53,551 nt of DNA from an uncultured Pedobacter sp. (lineage in GTDB: Bacteria > Bacteroidota > Bacteroidia > Sphingobacteriales > Sphingobacteriaceae), in contig CAMLDJ010000010.1 in assembly GCA_946478755.1 (NCBI GenBank), positions 1 through 53,551 on the forward strand, given 5' to 3'. The notes beneath the pieces were generated by a model. It did no database searches and was not told the DNA's origin. It saw only the letters and a program-made list of their open reading frames with translations. The position numbers were made by a program, and so were the translations under genes. Shown piece after piece: positions 45,624-53,551 of the stretch. Positions within the stretch are counted from its first letter, which is position 1. Every line of letters begins with the position of its first letter.

Positions 45624-48600
45624 TTACACAGCCGTAATGGAGACGTAGATGAAGGCTAAGCCTGAGGTTCCGTACTGTATCCTGATATGGCAGCTAAAGG
45701 GAGCTGTCTGGCTAAAGTTACTGATGGAATAAGTCGGGGCCGGGATATCCGAAGTAGTTTTATATGCCTGCTGATTTGTCGAGTTCGAGATATCGAAGCT
45801 GGTCACGGCCTGGCCACCAGCAGTGATGTTTACTCCCGGTGAGCCTTCTGTTGACATTGCGTTGGCCCAGTAATTTTTTGCCGTGTCACCGCTGGTCAAC
45901 TGATCGATAAAAGCAAAGGAGCCGCCCGCAATTTGCACCGATCCGTAGGGTGCAACGCCAATGGCTGTCCCTTGATGGACCTGGTAACTGCTTGCTGCAA
46001 GATAAGACAGGCTTGTTGTCACATCAAGGGCCACGTTGGTGAAATTCTCGATTATGATCAGGCTTGACGCTGCCTGTGGCACTGAATCTTCATTTTCCCC
46101 TACTGCAAGCAGTCCCTGGTACTCGGTGGCCAGCGCCCAGCCATTGATGCCGGTAAAGAATGCATCCCCACTCGCGCCGCTTGCCCACACCAGATTCATC
46201 AACTGTTCACTCAGGTTTACCCCGGTATAGCCGTTCTGGGTGCCGTCAGCATTATTGATGTACAGGGTCGGACCGTTCCACCCTGCATGAAGTGGTGGGT
46301 TTACATAGTTACAATGCATGGTCGCATTGATCTTGAAGTCCGGGTTGGCTGGCAACAACGCTTTCAGCACGCCCTGGCTATAAATCACAAGCATTTGATC
46401 GGTATCCATGGCAGCCATGGTCGAGGGCCAGAAAAGCGAGGACATGCCACCATAACCGCGGCACATCTCGAAGACCGCCTGCAGTTTATAAGCATCGCCC
46501 AGGATCAACGCCTCAATCCTTCCCAGTGCATTGCCCAGTTCCTCGAACTCATCAAGCAGCCCCTGCTGGAGCTCTGCTACAGTCATTTCATAGTTGTAGA
46601 TGTTCTGCTCATAAGTATGCAGCTTGGTCATATCGGCTTGGGTATTACTGGTCAGGTAGCTCTGGCCGCTGGTAAAGCCTGCGGCTATGACGTTGGCAAA
46701 ACAGGGAAGCACGTTTTTGACCACAAAGCCTGCACCCTTTATTTCGCCCATCCCGGCGCCGGCCAGGTTCATGCCCGTATAAAGAATGCCTTCTACAAGG
46801 TCCCATATCCAGCTTTTACTCTTTTTGCGTGGCGGCACTTTCGTATTTATTGGATCGGTAAAAGCGCAATTGGTAACCAGTTCTGCCAGCATCATATCCT
46901 GGGCCTGACTAAGGGAAAGGTACAGCGTTGTTGCCTGCTGAAAAAGCAGTTGTACAGAGATCACGGCCGTAATTTCCTTCTGCAGCTGCATGGCAACATC
47001 CTGTAGTATCGGGATGTCGGCCGCTGTCATTTCGAAATTTTTCGGTTTTATCTTACCCGTCACAAGTCCAACAGCGATCATATTGATTTCGGTCTGGTAA
47101 CTGCTCATTGGTGCCGTTAGGTTCTGGTATTGGGGCCTAATGCCGCCGGGGAGCCCCAGCTCACTACATAGATAATCATAGGCTTTCTGCTCATCCTGCG
47201 TTCCGGTACTGAAAGCTACAGCGGGCTGTTGAAGTACAACCTGTAACGCCCTACCCGGAGAAAAATCCCAGACCTGGCCCGGGCTTACCGCACCTGACTG
47301 TATGGAAGTGGTCGTGATACTATAGGATAAAGCCGGTGGCGATGAAGGCGCAGGGACAGTAAGCGCTTTGCCATTACACTGGTTAATGATCAGCCCTTGG
47401 TTGGTTACCGTCCACAGCTGGAACGACTGGGCACCCGGCTGTCGCCGGTAGACTACGATATTATCCGTAAATACCGGGCTTTCGGTTGTGCCCCCGGTGC
47501 CAAGCTCCAGGGACAGCACAAGTTCATCATTAACGTTGCTGACCAGATAGCCGGGGAACTCATAAGTCCACATCGAGTAAGTACTGTTATCCGGTATGGA
47601 CTGGCCACTGACCTGGACGACACCGGACTCCGCCTTCTCTGCGAGCGTGAGGTAAAGGCCATTGTTTCCGGCATATGCCCAGTTGCCAATTGTAGTAGAT
47701 TCCCCAAAAGGCATTGCCTGTGAACTGATATACCATAGTTCGTTCGCCGTATAAGTTTGCGATTGCGATGGCATGTCCTGCAGGGCCGCATTGTTCAGTA
47801 TCTGGCTGCAACCAACACTTTCAATCGTTCCCGCGATGATTTTTTCCGCTTTGCCGTTTACCATAACCGTATTAAACTGCGAATAGCCGGTAAACCATCT
47901 TTGGTTTGTATTGTCCGCATCGATCAGGGCAACACCAATGCCTTTGTTCTGGCCCAGGGCGGTGAGCGCCAAATTGGGGTTGGTTGCACTCACGATAAAA
48001 CCATCAATCGTCTTGCGCCAGAGCTGGTATATCGCTGCCTGGCCCGTGGGCGTTGTCAGCCCTCCCACAGGAGCTGCAAGGGTAATATTTCCGTCTGTGG
48101 TCACACTCAATAGCGCACTTAAAGGCCCGCTTAGCCCATAAGCTGAATTTCCGATCGTAAACCAGAGCCCCTGTGGCTGATAGGGCATCGGAACCCAGGT
48201 CTCGTTTCTCGCAGTAATGAATCCGTATGTAATAAGATTAGCACCTGCGGAGGCATTGCCTCCGTTCTGTACATTAAGATAAAAGTTATTCCCTGATGTT
48301 CCGTTGGCGAGCATACCGTTGGACATCAGGTACCACTGCTGGTTGAAACCAGTGTCTCCCACGGCCTGAATCGTAACGTTGTGGCCGTTATCGGTCTCCG
48401 AAAGGCACATGGAAAGATCAAGGCCGCTTACAATGGTACCGTTAGGTGTCATCTTCCATAACTGTGCGGCAGCGCCGGCCAGTATGGGTTCAATCACCAC
48501 AGCGGTGCCTGCTCCTCCTGTACTCTTCGAAACTGTCATTACATACTCCGAACGGTCATTTGCATTGTTGGGCATCTCTGTTTTCAGGTAGAACCAATCT

Positions 48601-49550
48601 CCGTTGAGGATAGGTGCTGCAGCGCTTAAGCTCCAGTATTCGTTATTGCCATTGGTCTGCGGATAGGTGATGACTGTAGTTCCCGGAGCAGGTGTCCCGC
48701 CACCATCTACATTGAGGTAAACATTGCCACTGCTAAGGCAGGCGTAAATTTGCCCTCCATCCAGATACCAGGTTTGCTCAACGCTTGGCGTCTGGGTGCT
48801 GCTGTCAAATGCCTGCAAGGTCACCTGGCCACTACCAGAACTGTTTGCCGTGAGTATGGAACCGCTGCCGTTGGCCGGGCTAATCGTCCCGTTTCCGTTG
48901 ATCGTCCAGATCTGACTGTTGTTGCCTGGCTCGAACTGGTCAATCACCACACCGCTATTGTTGGCCAGCACATAAGGGTTGGCCTGCCCGTTTCCCCATC
49001 CACTTAATACTGTCTGGATGTAAAAGTTGAGCCCGGCCGCCACCTGGGGAGTAACCGGGATCAGATACCAGATTTCATTGTCCTGAAAAGCGTATGGGGC
49101 CGTACTCTGTTTGGAAGCACAATAGGTGATCACGCTGGTTCCTGCAGTTGTATTAGCAGCTGTAAGGTTAAGGTAAACCGTGCCGATACTCATCTGGACG
49201 TAAAACTGTCCATCCTCAAGCGTCCATTTCTGTGCATTGGTAAGCGTGCCACTGATCGGCTCAAGGGTAACCGCTTCAGTGCTGGTTAGGCTTGTACTGT
49301 TTGCGGTCATCACCAAGGAGGTATCAGCCACAAGGTTTATGCTCTGGTTATCTTGGAGCTGCCAGATCTGGGCCGGGTTGCCAGGGCTCCAGCGCTGTAT
49401 AACTAGCCCCTTGGAGGTTGCGGTTACAACGTTCTTCGGCAGGTTATTCAAAGGACTGGCACCGTCTACGGCGGTCTGGATGTAAAACTGGTTGCCAGGC
49501 AGAAAACTCGGCGTGGCCGAGCTTTGGTTGTTGTTGTTTGTTTCGGACAT
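45624..49550 (-). CDS. Giant lectin-repeat protein with helical, toxin-like middle and beta C-terminus
   Basis: A protein of 1308 residues from ATG 49550 (an ATG at 49634 would add 28 residues with a hydrophobic stretch). Residues about 15-765 are six or so copies of a ricin-type beta-trefoil-like unit, each with FYIQT or FYLKT, QIW or QLW, QxWYLxDGQ and YLNVxxGG...ITY motifs. Residues about 765-1060 are mostly helical, with a glycine-rich hydrophobic stretch at about 917-965 (AGAGMG, VIAAGF) and a coiled region. Residues about 1150-1308 are beta-rich (SLIIIENFTNVALDV). No known toxin catalytic motif is visible. It is an orphan, flanked by a terminator and a recombinase remnant. Sampled G+C is far above its neighbours (34 of 60 at 46741-46800), so transfer is likely. 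Confidence 0.72.
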   Translation of the reverse strand: MSETNNNNQSSATPSFLPGNQFYIQTAVDGASPLNNLPKNVVTATSKGLVIQRWSPGNPAQIWQLQDNQSINLVADTSLVMTANSTSLTSTEAVTLEPISGTLTNAQKWTLEDGQFYVQMSIGTVYLNLTAANTTAGTSVITYCASKQSTAPYAFQDNEIWYLIPVTPQVAAGLNFYIQTVLSGWGNGQANPYVLANNSGVVIDQFEPGNNSQIWTINGNGTISPANGSGSILTANSSGSGQVTLQAFDSSTQTPSVEQTWYLDGGQIYACLSSGNVYLNVDGGGTPAPGTTVITYPQTNGNNEYWSLSAAAPILNGDWFYLKTEMPNNANDRSEYVMTVSKSTGGAGTAVVIEPILAGAAAQLWKMTPNGTIVSGLDLSMCLSETDNGHNVTIQAVGDTGFNQQWYLMSNGMLANGTSGNNFYLNVQNGGNASAGANLITYGFITARNETWVPMPYQPQGLWFTIGNSAYGLSGPLSALLSVTTDGNITLAAPVGGLTTPTGQAAIYQLWRKTIDGFIVSATNPNLALTALGQNKGIGVALIDADNTNQRWFTGYSQFNTVMVNGKAEKIIAGTIESVGCSQILNNAALQDMPSQSQTYTANELWYISSQAMPFGESTTIGNWAYAGNNGLYLTLAEKAESGVVQVSGQSIPDNSTYSMWTYEFPGYLVSNVNDELVLSLELGTGGTTESPVFTDNIVVYRRQPGAQSFQLWTVTNQGLIINQCNGKALTVPAPSSPPALSYSITTTSIQSGAVSPGQVWDFSPGRALQVVLQQPAVAFSTGTQDEQKAYDYLCSELGLPGGIRPQYQNLTAPMSSYQTEINMIAVGLVTGKIKPKNFEMTAADIPILQDVAMQLQKEITAVISVQLLFQQATTLYLSLSQAQDMMLAELVTNCAFTDPINTKVPPRKKSKSWIWDLVEGILYTGMNLAGAGMGEIKGAGFVVKNVLPCFANVIAAGFTSGQSYLTSNTQADMTKLHTYEQNIYNYEMTVAELQQGLLDEFEELGNALGRIEALILGDAYKLQAVFEMCRGYGGMSSLFWPSTMAAMDTDQMLVIYSQGVLKALLPANPDFKINATMHCNYVNPPLHAGWNGPTLYINNADGTQNGYTGVNLSEQLMNLVWASGASGDAFFTGINGWALATEYQGLLAVGENEDSVPQAASSLIIIENFTNVALDVTTSLSYLAASSYQVHQGTAIGVAPYGSVQIAGGSFAFIDQLTSGDTAKNYWANAMSTEGSPGVNITAGGQAVTSFDISNSTNQQAYKTTSDIPAPTYSISNFSQTAPFSCHIRIQYGTSGLAFIYVSITAV

Positions 49551-49748
49551 GTTTTCGGGATTGGAGAATGATTTATAAAAATAAGCACGGCACAGACATA
49601 TCGCAATAATAATACATGCAACCATTTTAGCCATTTTCCCAAAACTGCACCGCTGTTATCTGTTCACTGCCGCAGTTGGAGATTTTGACAAGTAAATTCA
49701 GGACGGCTCACACCTTTGGACATTCCTGCGGCCTTTCTGGCAGGGACC

Positions 49749-50155
49749 ATACTTAACACGATCTTCGAATTAGATAATAGCATAGAGGCTGTAGAGTTTA
49801 GAGCAATCAAAAACGAGTGCAGTGAGAAATCTCAATTATTGAATCTAAACTATCCGAACTCAACACAAACAATAAGACCATCCTGAATATCAGACCAATT
49901 GCCGAGCGCGCTATTAAAAACCTAACGGATCTTGATTTATTTCATGAAAATTCCAGCGTTGAAGGGAAAAGATGCCTAGTTAGCTGCCTTTTTCCTGAAA
50001 AAATGGATGCGATGGAGATCGATATCGAACACTTTTGGCCAACGAAAGGATCAAGGCTTTTAGAGCAACATCGAGAGGCGTCAGGGATATTAAGTCTTTC
50101 TTATTCAGATTATCGAAAATATATGCCTAAAGAATCCCCTAACTTTTCCACTTGA
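49749..50155 (+). pseudogene. C-terminal remnant of a serine recombinase
   Basis: A decayed reading frame resembling the C-terminal part of large serine recombinases found in Bacteroidota. From 49767 one frame reads ELDNSIEAVEFRAIKNEC; near 49829 the frame shifts by one (one A missing in the AAA run) and continues as IESKLSELNTNNK, then AIKNLTDLDLFHENSS and LFPEKM, to a TGA at 50153-50155. The catalytic N-terminal domain is absent. It lies just upstream of the giant lectin-like gene, and both may have come with one mobile element. The family call is from remembered patterns, so it is moderate. Confidence 0.6.
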
Positions 50156-50198
50156 CCCCTATCTGCATGATAAACAAGAAATTAGATAGCAAGAAAAA

Positions 50199-50230
50199 GG
50201 GGCAAAAGATTATTAAAAATCTCTTGCCCC
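50199..50230 (-). terminator. Hairpin with T-run on the minus strand
   Basis: Arms GGGGCAAAAGAT (50199-50210) and ATCTCTTGCCCC (50219-50230) pair with one mismatch. On the minus strand a run of five T follows. No minus-strand gene ends here, so it may be a relic of the mobile element or a barrier to read-through. The rest of 49551-50439 outside the recombinase remnant contains no gene I can see. Confidence 0.4.
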
Positions 50231-50439
50231 GTTACGGGTCAGTGACGGTGCGTAATTCGAACCATTTTGTGGAAGAATTGATTGAAATAGGCAGTTTTTC
50301 AAAAATTTCAGAAAAATAAGTCTTAAGGAAAATAAATCTTCGAAACTCATTAAGGACTAAGTAATAACATATGTTTATTTCTAAAAATATAAATCAGTAT
50401 AGTAAACATATATTATATCTTTGGTTGTAAAATTAAAAG

Positions 50440-51684
50440 ATGGAAATAAAGTTTATCGGGCAAGGACTGGATCCTGAAAGTGATATAACAGCTGGGAATT
50501 TTATCATTGATTCATTAGAAAGTGAAAAGTACAGCTCATTTAATGCGTTTGTTGCTTTTGTCAGTACAGGTGGGCTAAAAAACATAATTGATGAAATGAT
50601 TGCCTTTAAAGAAGCAGGCGGAGTAATTAAATTGTATTTGGGTGTAAACTTAAATGCTACTTCAAAGGAAGCTTTAGAAAAATTACTTGAACACGAAATT
50701 GAGTCTTATGTTGTTTACTCACCAAACAACATTATTTACCACCCAAAAATTTTTGCTTTTGAAGGCGATGAAACTACAAGAGCAATAATCGGTTCTTCCA
50801 ACCTAACAGAAAGCGGTTTGTTTCAAAACATAGAGGCTTCTGTTTGTGTTGACTTTGAAAGTGATGATGAAAACGGTGGTGAGTTCTTAGCAGACATTTA
50901 CGACCACTTTAACGCAATAATAAATCAAGAGCACCCTAGCTGTCAACTTCTTACTCCAGAGGTTTTAGAAATTCTTATTGAAAGCAATGTTGTTCTGCCT
51001 GAAGCTGCAAGTAGAGCCAAAAGCAATAAGATAAATAAGGAATTCGGTCAAAAAGAAACCAAAGTAAATACAAGGCTTCTGGAACTATTTGGTAAAGTAA
51101 AAGCAAAACGACCACCAAAAGGTTATAGAAAGATTGTAGTTAAGAAGGAACTTGTTGCGGAAGAAGAGACCAACCTAGTAAATATTGTTGACGAAACGAC
51201 AGAACTTACAGCAGGTTCTATGTGGATTGAAACTGGACAAATGACTGGCGGTTCGAGAAATATTCTTGACCTTTCAAAGAGTGGCAGACTTAATGGCACA
51301 AATAAATTTGGTAGTGTTGAATATTTTGGAATTAATCCTTCAGAATATGATTCTACAAAAGATATTGATATTATTTTTGGGGGGGAAACTTATTCTGGTA
51401 ATACTATTTTCTATCCTGTCGGAGAAAGAAGAAATGGAACTTGGAGAATACGTTTAAACGGTGAAACGGCAGAAGGCGAAAAATTGACAACATTTTCAAT
51501 TCCGAGTCTTGGACAAAATGGTGGCTTTCAACAAAAGATTTTGCTATTTACCAAGATTGATGAAACTAACTTCCGACTTGAAATATTGGAGCAGGAAGAT
51601 ATGCCAAGGCTTATTGATAACTCAGCCGACTGGGCTAAAGGAGGCAGTGGCAACGGCAGGGCTTACGGTATAATTGCCGAGTAA
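50440..51684 (+). CDS. PLD-type restriction endonuclease (NgoFVII/BfiI-like)
   Basis: A 414-residue protein. Residues 25-140 are a phospholipase-D-type nuclease domain with a single HxK motif, H101-P-K103 (YHPKIFAFEG), and the S120-N121 of GSSNLTESG, the NgoFVII/BfiI pattern in which two subunits form one active site. The C-terminal part (about 260-405) has the SMWIETGQMTGGSRN signature of that family and is probably the DNA-recognition domain. It is convergent with the adenine methyltransferase and overlaps it by 63 bases, so the two form a restriction-modification pair. A DISARM-type DrmC is an alternative, but the C-terminal signature favours the restriction enzyme. An A+T-rich promoter with TATCTTTG lies just upstream. 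Confidence 0.8.
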   Translation: MEIKFIGQGLDPESDITAGNFIIDSLESEKYSSFNAFVAFVSTGGLKNIIDEMIAFKEAGGVIKLYLGVNLNATSKEALEKLLEHEIESYVVYSPNNIIYHPKIFAFEGDETTRAIIGSSNLTESGLFQNIEASVCVDFESDDENGGEFLADIYDHFNAIINQEHPSCQLLTPEVLEILIESNVVLPEAASRAKSNKINKEFGQKETKVNTRLLELFGKVKAKRPPKGYRKIVVKKELVAEEETNLVNIVDETTELTAGSMWIETGQMTGGSRNILDLSKSGRLNGTNKFGSVEYFGINPSEYDSTKDIDIIFGGETYSGNTIFYPVGERRNGTWRIRLNGETAEGEKLTTFSIPSLGQNGGFQQKILLFTKIDETNFRLEILEQEDMPRLIDNSADWAKGGSGNGRAYGIIAE

Positions 51685-53551
51685 TATTTGCAGTTCTCTT
51701 TTAAACCAACTCAAATCTGCTTTTGAATATTGCTTGCCGAATTCAGTAAGCACAAGTTCAACTTCGTCATCAGTCAACTTGTAGAGAGCCATAAAAAGCA
51801 AATCAATTTTTCTGATAGTTTCACATTTGCTTTCGCTTCTAATTTTATTTTGCATTTCCAAATTTTGAAAGAGAGAATTCAAACGAACATCATTTCTTAA
51901 AAGAGAAAATACAAGCAACGAAATATGATGTTTAATGGTGGATTCGCAACCATTAAAATTTATTTTGTTTGTGGTTTGCTCAATGTTCGGAACAGGCATT
52001 TGATTAATTACTGATTGAGTTAAATCAATTCCACTTAATTTTTTCTTCAAGAAAAAATCAAACACCACTGAATTAAAAAGCCCTGACAAATAAAGCAAGT
52101 CATTTTGATTCGTAGTTAAGAACTGAACCGATTGTGATGCAGGGATAAATGGTAATACGGTTGCAATGCAAGTTCGTGTGTTAGTTGCGGAAGTCAAACT
52201 TCTCCAAGCCAACATAAATTTTTCAGAATGATTTTTTGATAGTTGAATCCACTTTTCAACATTGATAAAGAATCTTGATTCAGGATAATAATTTGCAATC
52301 TCTTTTTTTGCTTCTTCAATATTCACCGAAGAAGATTTGTTTCCATATCGCAAATTATCTGCTACTCCATTGAATCCTGAAAACTTTCCGTCAAACTGAT
52401 TGAAGAATTTCCCTTCATAGATCGGAACATTATCTTCTGATTTTTTCTTTGTGATAAACTCTGCATGACTTGTAAGGTGAACGATTCTTCCGAATCTCAC
52501 ATTCTCATAAACATTTTTGAAAAATGGAAAGTCATAAGAAACTCTTAAAAGGAAATCTGCTTCTCTTTTGTTCGAGAAATTCGGAAGCATTCCAGTAAAA
52601 GGATTTAGCACCTTCAAACTATCGTATGACAATTCAATTTCTGATTTTGCTTTTTCAATTTCCGAAACTTCATTGAGGTTCATTGAAACATGGAACTTTT
52701 CAGACTTGGAATTACCCAACAGCAAAAAACAAAACCGTTCTCTGCTATCAATATTGAAAATCTTTTTGCGGTTGATGAAATCATAAATCGCAACAACGAA
52801 ATTTTCTCTTGTAAGATACTTGAAAAGATTCTGATTCACTTGACTTGTTACGATTGCACTTTTCAAAACCAAACCGACAACACCTCTTTTCGTTTTCAAC
52901 TTCACAGCAGCATCAGTAAACAAAGCATAAGTATTCAACTCACCATTGTTTGACAATGTGAAAAAAGAATTCTTCTTTAAATCCGATTTAGCTTTTTCAA
53001 TTTCAAGTTTGAACTCTTTTGAATATTCAGCTAATTTAATATTGCTCAATTCTGTTTCTACAATCTCATTTGTTCTACTTGACTTAAAATGATTTTCAGC
53101 AATAGCATTTGAGTAGAGAGCATAAAACTTTTTTTCCTCAAACCTTATTTTCTCCCAAGGTGGATTTCCTAAAACAACATCATAGTCTTTCAGTTTGTCC
53201 TTGCTCAAACTGAGTTGCTCATGGTAAATAAATCCACTTGAAAAAACTTCAACCTTTTTAGATTCATCTATTGCAAAATCGGACTGCAATAAGAAGTTTG
53301 CATGAATGAATTTTTCATTCAGTGATTTATAGAGTAACGGTTGCTTAATCTTCAAAAGCAAATTCAGCTTTGCTACTTCCAAAGCCAAGCAATCCACATC
53401 AAAGGCAGAAATATTTAAAGCAATTGCTTTCAGCAATTCCAATTTATCTTCTTCCCCAATGTTCCAGTTAGCAAGCAGGTTTTCAAAGTAGTCAACGACT
53501 GCAATTATGAAATTGCCACCACCGCAAGAGAAATCAGCAAAACTTATTGTA
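51622..53551 (-). CDS. N6-adenine DNA methyltransferase (Eco57I type), 5' part outside the window
   Basis: A partial gene of at least 642 codons open to the right edge. The SAM-binding motif is at the edge (FADFSCGGGNF, about 53500-53540), and the catalytic N-P-P-W motif is in DVVLGNPPWEKI (near 53150). A long C-terminal region for target recognition follows (MPVPN near 51990). It should modify adenine to protect the genome from the paired endonuclease. The reading frame is open through TTG 53442 to the window edge, so the true start lies outside. The region is very A+T-rich (15 G+C of 60 at 52261-52320), unlike the rest of the window. Confidence 0.88.
   Translation of the reverse strand, partial: TISFADFSCGGGNFIIAVVDYFENLLANWNIGEEDKLELLKAIALNISAFDVDCLALEVAKLNLLLKIKQPLLYKSLNEKFIHANFLLQSDFAIDESKKVEVFSSGFIYHEQLSLSKDKLKDYDVVLGNPPWEKIRFEEKKFYALYSNAIAENHFKSSRTNEIVETELSNIKLAEYSKEFKLEIEKAKSDLKKNSFFTLSNNGELNTYALFTDAAVKLKTKRGVVGLVLKSAIVTSQVNQNLFKYLTRENFVVAIYDFINRKKIFNIDSRERFCFLLLGNSKSEKFHVSMNLNEVSEIEKAKSEIELSYDSLKVLNPFTGMLPNFSNKREADFLLRVSYDFPFFKNVYENVRFGRIVHLTSHAEFITKKKSEDNVPIYEGKFFNQFDGKFSGFNGVADNLRYGNKSSSVNIEEAKKEIANYYPESRFFINVEKWIQLSKNHSEKFMLAWRSLTSATNTRTCIATVLPFIPASQSVQFLTTNQNDLLYLSGLFNSVVFDFFLKKKLSGIDLTQSVINQMPVPNIEQTTNKINFNGCESTIKHHISLLVFSLLRNDVRLNSLFQNLEMQNKIRSESKCETIRKIDLLFMALYKLTDDEVELVLTEFGKQYSKADLSWFKRELQILLGNYTVSPAVATASFSPVG

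Noticed and set aside
46287..47006. A 239-codon open frame on the plus strand opposite the lectin gene.
   Set aside because: It has no recognisable domain and exists because the G+C-rich lectin gene has few stop codons in its antisense frames. The leftward frame has clear repeats and a terminator.
50231..50300. Possible tRNA 3' end or att site around GGTTCGAATTACGC on the minus strand.
   Set aside because: Only a T-loop-like TTCGAA is present; no acceptor or anticodon stems can be drawn, and no matching repeat was found with confidence.
1..53551. CRISPR arrays, insertion sequences, rRNA and tRNA genes.
   Set aside because: No regularly spaced direct repeats, no intact transposase and no rRNA or complete tRNA structures were seen on either strand.

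Overview
The window looks like chromosome of a Bacteroidota bacterium, most likely a Sphingobacteriaceae member (Pedobacter or Mucilaginibacter type). The evidence is a SusC/SusD pair with sulfatases and a propeller-type two-component regulator, Bacteroidota-type ABC permease-aminopeptidase fusions, LytS/LytTR pairs, and weak Shine-Dalgarno sequences. Genus is an inference; no rRNA or tRNA is present.

Region 1 (about 1-12.4 kb) is housekeeping and accessory redox genes. Its core is an ECF sigma factor/zinc anti-sigma pair (10.1-11.0 kb). I find five copies of one promoter, TGTAAGG-N15-CGAC(T/A)AA, always with exactly 15 nt between the boxes. They lie upstream of the sigma factor itself, a lipoprotein MsrB plus an RclC-like membrane protein, a DM13 lipoprotein plus a beta-barrel, a YHS/DoxX/DinB/NRDE-ATP-grasp operon, and an alpha/beta hydrolase. 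A broken sulfite-oxidase-family molybdoenzyme sits at the end of the sigma operon. Together they suggest a regulon for envelope oxidative (possibly hypohalous or methionine-sulfoxide) stress. A self-contained TetR operon (SnoaL-like, TetR, NAD-binding oxidoreductase) with a perfect 12-bp inverted-repeat operator lies inside this region. Several genes here are decaying: a hydrolase remnant, a TPP-enzyme remnant, the molybdoenzyme, and msrB by one base.

Region 2 (about 13.1-37.5 kb) is a polysaccharide utilisation locus for a sulfated glycan. A long leftward block runs SusC, SusD, DUF3823 lipoprotein, sulfatase, sulfatase, sulfatase, GH-A clan glycosidase, sulfatase, sulfatase. Its regulator is a sensor kinase and a REC-AraC response regulator encoded by two adjacent genes instead of the usual single hybrid protein. 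A divergent rightward block holds a DUF4965/glutaminase-A-like enzyme, a sixth sulfatase and a lipoprotein formylglycine-generating enzyme with both catalytic cysteines, which can explain how the six Cys-type sulfatases are activated. The right edge abuts a GNAT gene missing its C-terminus.

Region 3 (37.8-45.3 kb) holds an ABC ATPase with a permease-aminopeptidase fusion, divergent to a LytS/LytTR two-component pair, then a WYL regulator, a GyrI-like protein and a DUF1801 protein.

Region 4 (45.6-53.55 kb) is accessory. It has a very large, G+C-rich orphan gene for a protein with ricin-like lectin repeats, a hydrophobic helical middle and a beta C-terminus (toxin-like layout), a serine recombinase remnant, and an A+T-rich restriction-modification pair. 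That pair is a PLD-type NgoFVII-like endonuclease convergent with, and overlapping, an N6-adenine methyltransferase that runs off the right edge.
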